This document shows, one piece after another, positions 7,552 through 15,807 of a stretch of 37,321 nt of DNA. The notes under the pieces are model-generated. The model worked only from the letters and a program-made list of their open reading frames with translations, was not told the DNA's origin and made no database searches. The position numbers and the translations under genes were made by a program. The stretch covers positions 1 through 37,321 of the forward strand of contig DQIQ01000014.1 of the NCBI GenBank assembly GCA_003942085.1, given 5' to 3'. Every line of letters begins with the position of its first letter. Position 1 is the first letter of the stretch. The stretch is from Thermoplasmata archaeon. Lineage in GTDB: Archaea > Thermoplasmatota > E2 > DHVEG-1.

Positions 7552-8472
7552 ATGCAAAAATATTCTCTTGGTTTGTTTATTTCCATTGTCGCAGTCTCCT
7601 TTGCATCCATCTTTATTCTCTCCTGTCAGGCTCCTCCGTTGAGCATCGCGTTCTACCGACTCTTGTTTACAACGATTCTCCTTTTACCGGTTCTTTTGAT
7701 CAGGAAGAAGACCAGGGACGAAATCCGCTCGCTTCCTCGGATGACCCTGCTGATCATGATCGTGATCGGGGTCATTCTTGCTGCTCATTTTTCACTATGG
7801 ATCACTTCGTTGAAGATGACGTCGGTGGCAAGCTCTGTGATTCTTGTCACGGCCCATCCAGTGCTCGTCGCACCAGTCTCGTTTTATTTCCTGAAAGAAA
7901 AACTATCCTGGATAAATGCACTCGGGATAGCTATCTCCTTGGCCGGAGTTGGTGTGCTCGTCATCGGGAACTACGGGTTTTCTGCTTTTGGTCTTGATAC
8001 CATCGAAGGAAACATCCTGGCACTCCTTGGAGGGGTTGCCGCTGGCTTGTACATCCTTGGAGGAAGAAAACTACGGAAAACCGTATCAACCGTCTCCTAC
8101 GCGTTCGTCGTCTATACGGTCGGCGCGATAACCTTGTTTTTCATTTGTCTTTCGTTTGACGCACCGATCATTAATCTTGCGATCTCTGATTACAGCATCA
8201 TTTTACTTATGGCGCTTGTCTCTGGTATATTTGGACATACCCTCTATAACTGGTCCCTGGGTCATATTCGCGCTTCAGTGATGTCTGTTGCACTCTTAGG
8301 AGAACCAATAGGTTCAACATTCCTTGCATTCGTAATCCCGCAAATCATCCTGGTTCCGTGGGTCGCTCAAATCCCCTCAGCATTCACGATAATCGGTGGA
8401 ACCATCATCCTTTTAGGAATCTATCTGACCGCACGAACCGTTAAAGAGACCGATTTATTAGAAAATGTTTAA
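7552..8472 (+). CDS. EamA-family (DMT) transporter
   Basis: 306 aa with about ten transmembrane segments in two EamA repeats. The first half has 'PPLSIAFYRLL' and 'SLKMTSVASSVILVTAHPVLVAP'; the second repeat has 'YAFVVYTVGAI' and 'LLGEPIGSTFLAF'. Both are characteristic of drug/metabolite transporters of the RhaT/EamA type. The substrate cannot be read from sequence. Its last codons overlap the promoter of the next gene, whose likely start lies 25 bases beyond this stop. Confidence 0.9.
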   Translation: MQKYSLGLFISIVAVSFASIFILSCQAPPLSIAFYRLLFTTILLLPVLLIRKKTRDEIRSLPRMTLLIMIVIGVILAAHFSLWITSLKMTSVASSVILVTAHPVLVAPVSFYFLKEKLSWINALGIAISLAGVGVLVIGNYGFSAFGLDTIEGNILALLGGVAAGLYILGGRKLRKTVSTVSYAFVVYTVGAITLFFICLSFDAPIINLAISDYSIILLMALVSGIFGHTLYNWSLGHIRASVMSVALLGEPIGSTFLAFVIPQIILVPWVAQIPSAFTIIGGTIILLGIYLTARTVKETDLLENV

Positions 8473-8497
8473 AAGGGCATCTTCTTCACCGTCCCTT

Positions 8498-9094
8498 ATG
8501 ACAACGAAAACAAATAAAATTCTCAGCGCAGCTGTTGCGATTGCCATCATCGTTTCAATCGCTGTCCTTGTGTATGTAAATCTGCCGAAACAAACAAGCA
8601 CTCTGCCCGAGGATAATCCTGATCATAAGACATCCCCTTCGATCTTTTCACTTATTTTTGATGACAAGCAAACAAATTACACCATGAACGATCTTGTAAA
8701 ATTAGAAAAATATACCGGGAAAGGAGGATACCTGGCTCAGTCTGGGTTCATCAAAGGAGTGGGAAATTACACCGGGGTAAATATTAGTACGCTGGTAAGC
8801 ACGTTCCAACCAGCCCCCCATCAGTATAACATTATGGTTATTGCTTCTGACGGAAATTTGACATATAATTATTCGATCATACTTGGGAACGTTGATGTCT
8901 ATAATGTATCAGACCAAAGTCCTATGGGAAAAAGCAATATGACCATGGTTCTTGTTTATAAATATGAAGGCAACTGGTTGAATGAATCCAGCGACGGGAA
9001 ACTGAAGATCGCGTTCCTTGATGAAAAAGGATCCATCACAAAGGCATCTCTTTGGTGGAAAAAGGTCATATCGATCAGAATATTGACCGAATAA
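8498..9094 (+). CDS. Membrane-anchored extracellular protein with molybdopterin-fold-like domain
   Basis: 198 aa: a single N-terminal hydrophobic anchor (about residues 7-28), a Pro/Asp-rich linker, then a domain with YTMNDLVKL, 'YTGVNISTLV' and 'YNIMVIASDGNLTY'. This order resembles the sulfite-oxidase-type molybdopterin-binding fold as seen in cofactor-less exported proteins. No cofactor-ligating Cys is present, so redox activity is not expected. A shorter relative is encoded at 11151. The listed ORF starts at 8465. I use ATG 8498 because TTTAAAAG, inside the end of the EamA gene, lies 27 bases upstream, giving a leaderless message and a proper anchor at the N-terminus. Confidence 0.65.
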   Translation: MTTKTNKILSAAVAIAIIVSIAVLVYVNLPKQTSTLPEDNPDHKTSPSIFSLIFDDKQTNYTMNDLVKLEKYTGKGGYLAQSGFIKGVGNYTGVNISTLVSTFQPAPHQYNIMVIASDGNLTYNYSIILGNVDVYNVSDQSPMGKSNMTMVLVYKYEGNWLNESSDGKLKIAFLDEKGSITKASLWWKKVISIRILTE

Positions 9095-9179
9095 CCAAAG
9101 CAAAACGACCCTTCAGAAAGTAACTCTCGGATCGTATAGGAAGTTATTTCTCATTCCAAGGCATTCTCTGGTTCAGACG

Positions 9180-9920
9180 ATGAGAGACATCCAAGAGCTT
9201 ATCAAGAATGTCGAGAAATACAAAACCATGTTAGTACAGAGAAGTTTTAAGAGTAAAAAAAACACGGTTGCTTACGTTGTGTCCAATGGTCAACCCCGGA
9301 TCTTGAAATGGTTCGTCCCTGGCCTTAAGCAAAACATGGACATCGAATATAATGTTTTAAAGATAGGGTTTTCCGATCTTGCCATCCCGTCTCCTTTTGA
9401 GAAGGATACCGAAAATAACGTGTTGGTGATGAGTTACATTATGGGGGAAAACGTCTGTGATTTCATAAACAATCCAGCGACTGCTCTTGAAGAGAAAAAA
9501 AAGGTTGTTTGTCTCCTTGCAGACTGGTTTGTTCATTTTCATACTTTTTTTAAAAACGAGGATGAGATTCGTCTTCGCGGTGATGCGACCTTAAAAAACT
9601 TTATCCTGAGCAGAGGTCGGATCTACGGTGTGGACTTTGAGGAATCCCGTATCGGCAGACCAGGGGCGGATTGTGCGACCCTCTGTGTGTCCCTGTTGAG
9701 TACAGATCCGATGTTTATTGATGAGAAGTTCCAGCTGTGTCAGACCTTTCTTGATGCGTATCGGAAATCAGCGAAATGGGATATTGAGAATTCAAATGCT
9801 GAGATTTCGTATGCGCTGCTGGAGCGGATCCAATGGCGGCCGAAAGATGAGGAGCTCCTCAGGAAATATGCAACAAGAATAAAGGATAAAGGATTACAGG
9901 TCGCGCGTCATAATTTTTAA
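9180..9920 (+). CDS. Protein-kinase-like (PKL) fold protein
   Basis: 246 aa with the layout of a small atypical kinase. ILKWF holds the nucleotide-binding Lys (K43), 'DIEYNVLK' gives the helix-C Glu, 'VMSYIMGENV' the hinge, LRGDATLKNF the catalytic loop (Asp and Asn kept), and VDFEES the metal-binding DFx. The order and spacing recall Bud32/RIO and aminoglycoside-phosphotransferase-like kinases. The usual His before Gly-Asp (HGD) is Arg here. There is no Kae1 gene next to it. The substrate could be a protein or a small molecule. It stands alone between a secreted-protein gene and a convergent gene. Confidence 0.75.
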   Translation: MRDIQELIKNVEKYKTMLVQRSFKSKKNTVAYVVSNGQPRILKWFVPGLKQNMDIEYNVLKIGFSDLAIPSPFEKDTENNVLVMSYIMGENVCDFINNPATALEEKKKVVCLLADWFVHFHTFFKNEDEIRLRGDATLKNFILSRGRIYGVDFEESRIGRPGADCATLCVSLLSTDPMFIDEKFQLCQTFLDAYRKSAKWDIENSNAEISYALLERIQWRPKDEELLRKYATRIKDKGLQVARHNF

Positions 9921-9943
9921 GATGCACTCATACTTTTTTTATT

Positions 9944-9950
9944 TTATTCT
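9944..9950 (+). terminator. T-tract terminator
   Basis: A run of seven T followed by ATTTTATTCT lies about 25 bases after the kinase-like gene, the usual form of an archaeal terminator. Confidence 0.4.
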
Positions 9951-10022
9951 AAAGAAGAGAATGATTTCAATTGCTATCCATTTCATTTTCATTTCGATTG
10001 CGGTAAATTGGAAGAACCTATA

Positions 10023-10913
10023 CTAGTGAAGATAAGTAAAATATCCACAAATAAAAGTAGGTTTAAATATTCCATGAAATTCTGCGCCGCCCCAGCTGCA
10101 AGAATAGTGACCTACATAGTGGTCAAAGGAGAAACCCCATGAACGAACGCTATATCTCCAAAACCCAATTTCCCGGATATTGTAGGATTCAAAATGGTAA
10201 TCATTCCCGTCAATTGTCATGTTATGAATTTTTCCAAAAAAATAGGTTCTATCTATAGGTGGTAGAATAGGTGAGTCAGATATAATGGGGTTTTGTCCAT
10301 TTAGGAGGGGATACGAGGCGTTCCCTGTAACACTGCCATTAAGTCCAGCAGCATCATAGGCGATAACCTTTACCGTATCACCATACCAAACATCCATCAC
10401 AAATTCCCACGGTGGACTTGTTACATTTCCCATCAGCACATCGTCAAGATAGAATTCAATCAAAACAACATCGCCAGAGACATTTATTATAAACGTATAC
10501 TTGAAAAGCCCCATTCTGTGCTTAGTAAGGGTTACCGTCGGAGGCGTCATATCAATCTTGAAGGTCACTGAAAAGATAACAGATTGATTCCCCCACTGGT
10601 CAATATAATACCCCAACACATCATGAACTCCTTCGGCATCAACTACAAATGGTGTTGTATATTCAAACCAGACTCCAGTATCGATTTTTATATAACTCCT
10701 GTTGCCACCGACAAATGTTATCAGAACAGGACTTATGTACCAGGCGTTTTGTCCCATCGTCCCATTGAGAATGAAACCATCTGAGCAAACCTTTTTTTCC
10801 ATGGTTTTTTTTTCATTTGGCAGACTCCCAATTGATGGTACGAGAGTTGTACTCAAAAACAAAACGATCAGTCCAATAACCAGCGTCTTCCTACCTAAAG
10901 TATTTTTTTTCAT
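10023..10913 (-). CDS. Secreted protein with OmpL47-type Ig-like domain
   Basis: About 296 aa with a signal peptide (KTLVIGLIVLFLSTTLVPSIGS). Residues about 45-130 follow the OmpL47-type pattern: 'LNGTMGQNAWYISPVLITF', 'FEYTTPFVVDAEGVHDVLGYY' and 'DQWGNQSV'. A second beta domain begins at 'DMTPPTVTLTK'. The last 80 residues (FFGKIHNMTIDGNDYHFESY onward) form another beta domain seen in secreted archaeal proteins, function unknown. No catalytic motif is visible; it probably binds or displays something at the surface. ATG 10913 is preferred over GTG 10916. A TATA box (TTATAAAATAG, minus strand) lies about 25-30 bases upstream. The gene is divergent from the AOR operon. Confidence 0.75.
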   Translation of the reverse strand: MKKNTLGRKTLVIGLIVLFLSTTLVPSIGSLPNEKKTMEKKVCSDGFILNGTMGQNAWYISPVLITFVGGNRSYIKIDTGVWFEYTTPFVVDAEGVHDVLGYYIDQWGNQSVIFSVTFKIDMTPPTVTLTKHRMGLFKYTFIINVSGDVVLIEFYLDDVLMGNVTSPPWEFVMDVWYGDTVKVIAYDAAGLNGSVTGNASYPLLNGQNPIISDSPILPPIDRTYFFGKIHNMTIDGNDYHFESYNIREIGFWRYSVRSWGFSFDHYVGHYSCSWGGAEFHGIFKPTFICGYFTYLH

Positions 10914-11150
10914 CACTTTCCGCCCCTTTCCACTATTTTATAACAAATCTCTCCTATAATAACGTTATTGGTCCTTTACATACAAATCGAGCCTGGAAGT
11001 AAACATCATCATGACGAATTATCAAGATAGATAAATAAAATAAAAATGGAATAAACCAGTTAACATCCTGACTTGTTTTTTCTTCAATGAAAAAAACCCA
11101 CTCCCCATAATAGTTAAATATTCAGCTTTGTATGCATCCCATCGATATCT

Positions 11151-11546
11151 ATGGGGAAGGACCGACTACTCCCGATTCTTGCGCTCCTGATACTTCTTAC
11201 CGCTAGTGGCTCATCGTTCTATGTGTATGCGACACAGACAACGACCGATACACTGCTGGTGAACGGACAACGCTATACTATAGACCAGCTGTTTTCTCTT
11301 GCCCAGCCACGGGTCTTGAACGACTCTCAATATAATGGGATTGCATTAGACGATCTGATGTTGAAAACCGGGGTCTCCCATCCTGAGCAGCATACCTACA
11401 CCCTGAGAGGAGCAGACAACTATGAAAAGACCGTCAGCTGGGATAACATGAAGAACGGGTTGCTGACGAAGAATCGTGAATCCATTTTTTCTGATTTACC
11501 GAACGCGTTTCGGGTGAAAGATATCGTTACGATTGAGGTGAAATAA
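11151..11546 (+). CDS. Small exported molybdopterin-fold-like protein, first gene of the AOR operon
   Basis: 131 aa with a signal peptide or anchor (about residues 6-26) and a compact domain reading 'LLVNGQRYTIDQL', 'YNGIALDDLMLKTGV', 'YTLRGADNYEKTVSW'. It shares the order of motifs with the protein at 8498 and resembles a trimmed sulfite-oxidase/molybdopterin-binding fold without the cofactor Cys. The next gene begins two bases after its stop, and the Shine-Dalgarno GAGGTGA for that gene lies in its last codons, so the two are translated together. A TATA-like TTAAATATTC lies about 30 bases before the ATG. It may be an extracytoplasmic partner of the membrane protein; this is inference. Confidence 0.7.
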   Translation: MGKDRLLPILALLILLTASGSSFYVYATQTTTDTLLVNGQRYTIDQLFSLAQPRVLNDSQYNGIALDDLMLKTGVSHPEQHTYTLRGADNYEKTVSWDNMKNGLLTKNRESIFSDLPNAFRVKDIVTIEVK

Positions 11547-11548
11547 GT

Positions 11549-12199
11549 ATGATAAACAAAAAATTCATCGCAGGGATCATCGTTTTTGGGTCCCTCTGGG
11601 GTTTTGCTGAATGCATCATCGGATCATTATTCCGTGACGCAAACCTTCCAGCTGGCGCGCTCATGACCGGCATCTTTGCCATTGGTCTGATGACCTTAAG
11701 CAGGGTTGGCTTCAGACAACCAGGGATGCAAACCGGCATCGGTCTTGTTGCTGGAGCGCTCCGATTCTTCAACCCCTTCGGCGGCTGTTTTATGTGCTCT
11801 GCGATCGCGATCATGGCTGAAGGTCTTCTATTTGATCTGATCTGGACTGGTTTTTCCCTTGATTCGAAAAAAACACAATCATTGACTAACCAGGTAAGCC
11901 TTGGGATAGTCTCTACCTACTTTGTCTATGTCGGTGGGTACCTCGTAACCCAGATCCTGACACCCGTGTTTTCATCTGCAAGCTTCCACCTGGAAAATCT
12001 CATTGCCTTCATCCCGCAAATCCTTGCCAGCGGACTGCTCGCAGCACTCATCGGATCGGTGAGTGTCCCTGTGGTATTCAGTGTAAAAAGAATTGATCTC
12101 GCGCTCAAAGACCGCCTCTATTACCCGGTCACTATTGGTGTGTCTGCGGTCTGCTGGGGCATTGTTATTACCAATACCATTTTCATCGTTTGGATGTAG
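11549..12199 (+). CDS. Polytopic membrane protein of AOR operon, function unknown
   Basis: 216 aa with about six transmembrane segments. The N-terminal half is rich in small residues (GSLWGFAECIIGSL, LPAGALMTGIFAIGLM) and contains 'FNPFGGCFMCSA', with two cysteines in a hydrophobic setting. The small-residue helices resemble substrate-binding (S) components of ECF-type uptake systems, but I see no diagnostic motif. It is encoded between an exported molybdopterin-fold-like protein and a ferredoxin, with gaps of 2 and 11 bases. A role in tungstate or cofactor uptake, or in membrane electron transfer, would fit and cannot be chosen from sequence. Confidence 0.65.
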   Translation: MINKKFIAGIIVFGSLWGFAECIIGSLFRDANLPAGALMTGIFAIGLMTLSRVGFRQPGMQTGIGLVAGALRFFNPFGGCFMCSAIAIMAEGLLFDLIWTGFSLDSKKTQSLTNQVSLGIVSTYFVYVGGYLVTQILTPVFSSASFHLENLIAFIPQILASGLLAALIGSVSVPVVFSVKRIDLALKDRLYYPVTIGVSAVCWGIVITNTIFIVWM

Positions 12200-12210
12200 A
12201 AGGGGCGCCT

Positions 12211-12660
12211 ATGAACAACCCAACCACCGTAAAGATCCTGAAGTTTCATACCGAGAAATGCAAGAACTGCCTGGAGTGCGAGAAAGCATGCTCACAGGTG
12301 CATTTTAAAACAAAGGACGGCGGTGAGAAATCAGCGATCCGCATCATCAAGACAGAGAACGGATACCGTATGCATGTCTGCGATCATCGCGGGCTGTGTC
12401 TCGATATGTGCCCGGTTGGTGCGTTGAGCCGGAGAAAAAATGGTATCGTATGGCTGGATGTTGACACCTGTATCGGTTGTCAAGCCTGTGTCGGGTTTTG
12501 CCCGATCGGGGCGATGAGAAAAGCAGATGTCCGGATTGAACCATTCAAATGCATCTCGTGTGGAGCGTGTGTCCGCGCATGCCCAGAAAAAGCATTAGAG
12601 CTAGTTGAAACTAAAATTGCGGACATCCAAGAAGTCGTCTATCACAAACTAGGGGTGTAA
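12211..12660 (+). CDS. Four-cluster ferredoxin-type iron-sulfur protein of the AOR operon
   Basis: 149 aa with four cysteine sets: CKNCLECEKACSQVHF, CDHRGLCLDMCPVG, CIGCQACVGFCPIG and CISCGACVRACPEKA. This is the HycB/DmsB-like electron-transfer type that accompanies AOR-family and molybdopterin enzymes in many anaerobes, carrying electrons between the oxidoreductase and a ferredoxin or membrane partner. There is no twin-arginine signal, so it is cytoplasmic. The ORF track starts at 12190, inside the preceding gene. I use ATG 12211, with AAGGGG upstream. The AOR gene starts one base after its stop, strong evidence that the two proteins work together. Confidence 0.88.
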   Translation: MNNPTTVKILKFHTEKCKNCLECEKACSQVHFKTKDGGEKSAIRIIKTENGYRMHVCDHRGLCLDMCPVGALSRRKNGIVWLDVDTCIGCQACVGFCPIGAMRKADVRIEPFKCISCGACVRACPEKALELVETKIADIQEVVYHKLGV

Positions 12661-12661
12661 C

Positions 12662-14989
12662 ATGGTCGAAGGACAAATTGCAATCGAGGAATACAAAACC
12701 GGGAACACCGAGCATACCTGGGACTTACAACAAATCAAATCAGCTCATAAGGTTCTCACAACCTTCTCTTATAAGAAAGGCCAAGTTACTAAGGGATATG
12801 CAAACCGAACACTCTACGTAAATCTCAACACCGGGGTGATTTCAGAAAAACCAGTGACTGATGAGATGAAAAAGATGTTCACTGGTGGGCGGGGATTTGG
12901 GTTAAAGCTCATGTGGGATTCCATAAAACCGACGACCCGGTGGGACAGTCCAGAGAACGAGTTGCTCATCACGACCGGTCCGCTCTGTGGTGCCACCGAG
13001 TACGCAGGATCAGGCAAATCCCTCTGTTTGAGTGTGTCTCCTTCGACGAACATCATTTGTGACTGTAACGTCGGTGGGTTCTTCGGTCCATATCTGAAAT
13101 TCGCTGGTTTTGACGCACTCGAAATCCAGGGCAAAGCAAAGCAGGACGTCGTGGTGGTTATCGATGGTGAAAAAGGGACGGTTACGATCGAGACGGCTCC
13201 ATTAGAGGAAACCAACACGCATGTGCTCAGTGATCAACTCACCCATATGTTTGCAACAGAGAATACTGATAAGTCCAGGCAGAAGGTATCAGTGGTGTCC
13301 TCCGGGACTGCTGCGGAGCATAGTTACTGGGGGTGTCTGAATTTCTCGTTTTATGATATCAGGCGGAAGGTTCCTCGGATAAAACAAGCTGGCCGTGGCG
13401 GTCTTGGAACGGTGCTACGGGATAAGAAAATCAAGGCTCTTGTCGTTAAAGTGGAACGGTTCGACGGAGTCTCCAATCATCCTGCAGATCCCATAACCTT
13501 AGCCAACGTCGGGACAAAACTGCATCGTGAAATCCGTAATCTTGACCGATATCAGTGTAACATGCGGGCGGTAGGGACTGGGCATCTGGTGGAGATCATG
13601 GACGCTTATGATCTGCTCCCAACTGAGAATTATCGATTCGGGAGTTTCCCAAAAGCGTCAAAAATTTATTCACCGAAGTTCTATGAGTTGTTTACAAAAA
13701 TCATCCCTGATGGGTGCTGGCATGGGTGTACGATGGCGTGTGCAAAAACTGTCGATGGGTACACTGTGATGACCGGACCGTACAAAGGGGAAAAGGTCAC
13801 GGTTGATGGGCCTGAGTATGAAACCATTGGCGCATGCTCTAATATGAGCATCTGGGATCCGTTGTGGATTTTAGAGTTCAATTTCTACTGTGATACCTAC
13901 GGGATCGATACCATCTCAGCAGGGACCGCTACGGCGTTTTATATGGAGATGTATGAGTATGGAATTTTAAACAAGGAGCGATGTGATGGACTGGAGCTGT
14001 GCTTCGGAAACGCGGATGCAGCGCTAACGCTGCTTCATCGAATCGCTCAGGGTGACAGCGGTGAGTTCATCAAGGTCGCAGCAAAAGGTGCACGACGGGT
14101 GAAAGATTGGATCATTCAGAACGGCTGGGGTGAAAAACAGCTCGTGGAGGACGCCGGCATGGAAAGCAAGGGGCTTGAGTTCTCCGAGTATGTCACCAAA
14201 GAGTCTTTGGCGATGCAAGGAGGATACGGGCTGACCCTGAAAGGACCGCAGCATGATGAAGCCTGGTTGATTTTCATGGACATGGTGAACAACGCGATTC
14301 CGACGTTTCAGATGAAAGCTGAAGCGCTTCATTATTTCCCGATGTGGCGGACCTGGTTTGGGCTTAACGGCCTCTGTAAGCTCCCCTGGAACGATGTTGA
14401 GCCGGCGAACAATGCAGAGAGCTCAGAGCCTTCAAAGGTCCCTGAGCATGTGCAGAACTACGTAGAGTATCAGAATGCGATGACTGGTTGGAACGTTACA
14501 AAGGAAGACCTTATTGCACAGAGTGAACGCTGTTATAACTGGCAGCGTGCGATGAATGTGTGGCTGGGGCGAGGGCAGCGAAAGGATGACTGGATCCCGT
14601 TCCGGGCGATGGGGCCAGTGACTGAAATGGAGTACGTATCACGGAAAGAACGATACGATAAATATCTTGTTGAAAAACTCGGAAAAGCTCAGAAAGACGT
14701 TGACAAAATGACAGTTCAAGAGAAACTTACGATTCTTTACGAGTTTCGTCGGAATCAGTATCAAAAACTCTCCGATGCGGTCTATTATCGCAGAGGATGG
14801 ACACAAAACGGGATCCCCACCCCGCAGAAAATGAAACAACTTGGGTTTAGTGATAAAAAGATGCTCAAAATGTTGCAGGATAAGATTGACGATGATGAGA
14901 AAAAGGGGTTGAATGTCTGGGGTGGCATCTATGGAAAAGGGGAACAGCCTCCGATCACAGAGAAGCGATATTGGGAGAAGTGGAAGTAA
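12662..14989 (+). CDS. Aldehyde ferredoxin oxidoreductase family tungstoenzyme, long variant
   Basis: 775 aa, well above the roughly 600 of classical AOR. An extra 45-residue N-terminus precedes 'GYANRTLYVNLNTG', the normal family start. Family motifs are 'FTGGRGFGLKLMWD', 'GRGGLGTVLRDKKIKALVVK', 'GPEYETIGACSNM' and 'DTYGIDTISAGT'. The cluster ligands are C352, C356 and C360 in GCWHGCTMACAK, with C572 in GLCKLPW. The CX3CX3C spacing differs from the CX2CX3C of the Pyrococcus enzyme. AOR enzymes oxidise aldehydes to carboxylic acids and reduce ferredoxin, with a tungsten bis-pterin. The long form could also be a BamB-like or other subfamily with a different substrate. The ferredoxin lies just upstream and an acid transporter begins directly after the stop. 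Confidence 0.88.
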   Translation: MVEGQIAIEEYKTGNTEHTWDLQQIKSAHKVLTTFSYKKGQVTKGYANRTLYVNLNTGVISEKPVTDEMKKMFTGGRGFGLKLMWDSIKPTTRWDSPENELLITTGPLCGATEYAGSGKSLCLSVSPSTNIICDCNVGGFFGPYLKFAGFDALEIQGKAKQDVVVVIDGEKGTVTIETAPLEETNTHVLSDQLTHMFATENTDKSRQKVSVVSSGTAAEHSYWGCLNFSFYDIRRKVPRIKQAGRGGLGTVLRDKKIKALVVKVERFDGVSNHPADPITLANVGTKLHREIRNLDRYQCNMRAVGTGHLVEIMDAYDLLPTENYRFGSFPKASKIYSPKFYELFTKIIPDGCWHGCTMACAKTVDGYTVMTGPYKGEKVTVDGPEYETIGACSNMSIWDPLWILEFNFYCDTYGIDTISAGTATAFYMEMYEYGILNKERCDGLELCFGNADAALTLLHRIAQGDSGEFIKVAAKGARRVKDWIIQNGWGEKQLVEDAGMESKGLEFSEYVTKESLAMQGGYGLTLKGPQHDEAWLIFMDMVNNAIPTFQMKAEALHYFPMWRTWFGLNGLCKLPWNDVEPANNAESSEPSKVPEHVQNYVEYQNAMTGWNVTKEDLIAQSERCYNWQRAMNVWLGRGQRKDDWIPFRAMGPVTEMEYVSRKERYDKYLVEKLGKAQKDVDKMTVQEKLTILYEFRRNQYQKLSDAVYYRRGWTQNGIPTPQKMKQLGFSDKKMLKMLQDKIDDDEKKGLNVWGGIYGKGEQPPITEKRYWEKWK

Positions 14990-15637
14990 ATGGTTCAAAA
15001 AAAAGAAGCAATCTTTTCAGAGCAGAAAGGCATTTTCAGCATGGAAACAACCGTAAAGGCTTTACCGGTGGCTGACCCAGCACCGCTTGGTTTAATAGGT
15101 CTTGCTGTCGCGGCGTTGGTGCTTGCATCAGCTGACCTTCAGCTGGTGGCAAGTACTCCTTCAAAATCTTTGATGATCCCCTGGATCGTATTCTTTGGTG
15201 CGACCGCTCAGCTCATCGCTGGAGGTATGGAGTTTAAACGCAACAACATTTTTGGCGCAACTGTTTTTTCAGTCTATGCGATGACGATGTATTCGATTGC
15301 ACTTACCTTGGTCATTAACAACTCGTCAGTCGTCACACCAGGGAACCTTGCGCATTATGCGTATGGCCTCATCGGCATTCTTGCCTTCAGCATCATTGCA
15401 ACCATGGCATCGTTGATGACGAATAAGGCGCTGTTCGGTATATTGATCGCGGTTGATTTGGCGGTCGCTTTGCTCATTCCGCATTATCTCTACGAGATGT
15501 CTTCACTGCCTGCTGGCGTGTTCCTTCTGCTGACCTCGGTGTTATCGTTCTATGCTGCTGTGGCGGTCATTCTGAACACGATGGCGGGAAAGACGATCTT
15601 ACCTCTTGGGAAGGCGCTCTGGATTCCAAAAAAATAA
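14990..15637 (+). CDS. GPR1/FUN34/YaaH-family acetate/succinate-type transporter (AOR operon)
   Basis: 215 aa with about six transmembrane segments. The family signature ADPAPLGLIGL opens the first helix, and 'GATAQLIAGGMEFKRNNIFGATVFSVYA' is the second conserved block. SatP/AceP-type proteins move acetate, succinate or protons with acids across the membrane. The ATG follows the AOR stop with no gap, so co-transcription is nearly certain, and export of the acid made by the AOR enzyme is the simplest role. A later start at 15041 (METTVKAL) is possible. A second member is encoded at 22261. Confidence 0.88.
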   Translation: MVQKKEAIFSEQKGIFSMETTVKALPVADPAPLGLIGLAVAALVLASADLQLVASTPSKSLMIPWIVFFGATAQLIAGGMEFKRNNIFGATVFSVYAMTMYSIALTLVINNSSVVTPGNLAHYAYGLIGILAFSIIATMASLMTNKALFGILIAVDLAVALLIPHYLYEMSSLPAGVFLLLTSVLSFYAAVAVILNTMAGKTILPLGKALWIPKK

Positions 15638-15701
15638 CCTTGCATGGGAGATTCCAGTAAAAAATAATTGGCTTCACCAGAGGATTGCAGCGATCATAAA
15701 T

Positions 15702-15719
15702 AAGGAGTTTTATCTCCTT
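15702..15719 (+). terminator. Hairpin terminator of the AOR operon
   Basis: AAGGAG-TTTTAT-CTCCTT is a perfect six-base stem with a six-base loop, followed by CTTTGTTCTTTT. It lies about 65 bases after the last gene of the operon. Confidence 0.5.
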
Positions 15720-15765
15720 CTTTGTTCTTTTGTCAGTGCGCTTTTTTAAAAAGGGCAAAATAAAA

Positions 15766-15785
15766 TATATAAAAAAATTTATATA
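15766..15785. promoter_or_regulatory. Palindromic TATA promoter upstream of the candidate small RNA
   Basis: TATATAAA-AAAA-TTTATATA is a perfect palindrome. As a TATA box, its right half places a plus-strand start about 25-30 bases downstream, that is at the GAGAATGGGG arm of the inverted repeat at 15811. Confidence 0.45.
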
Positions 15786-15807
15786 CATGTGTCATCAATA
15801 TATATTA

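Noticed and set aside
10958-10969. 12-base palindrome AATAACGTTATT between divergent genes
   Set aside because: Short and A/T-rich; it sits upstream of the TATA box of the secreted-protein gene with no repeat elsewhere seen. Could be chance.
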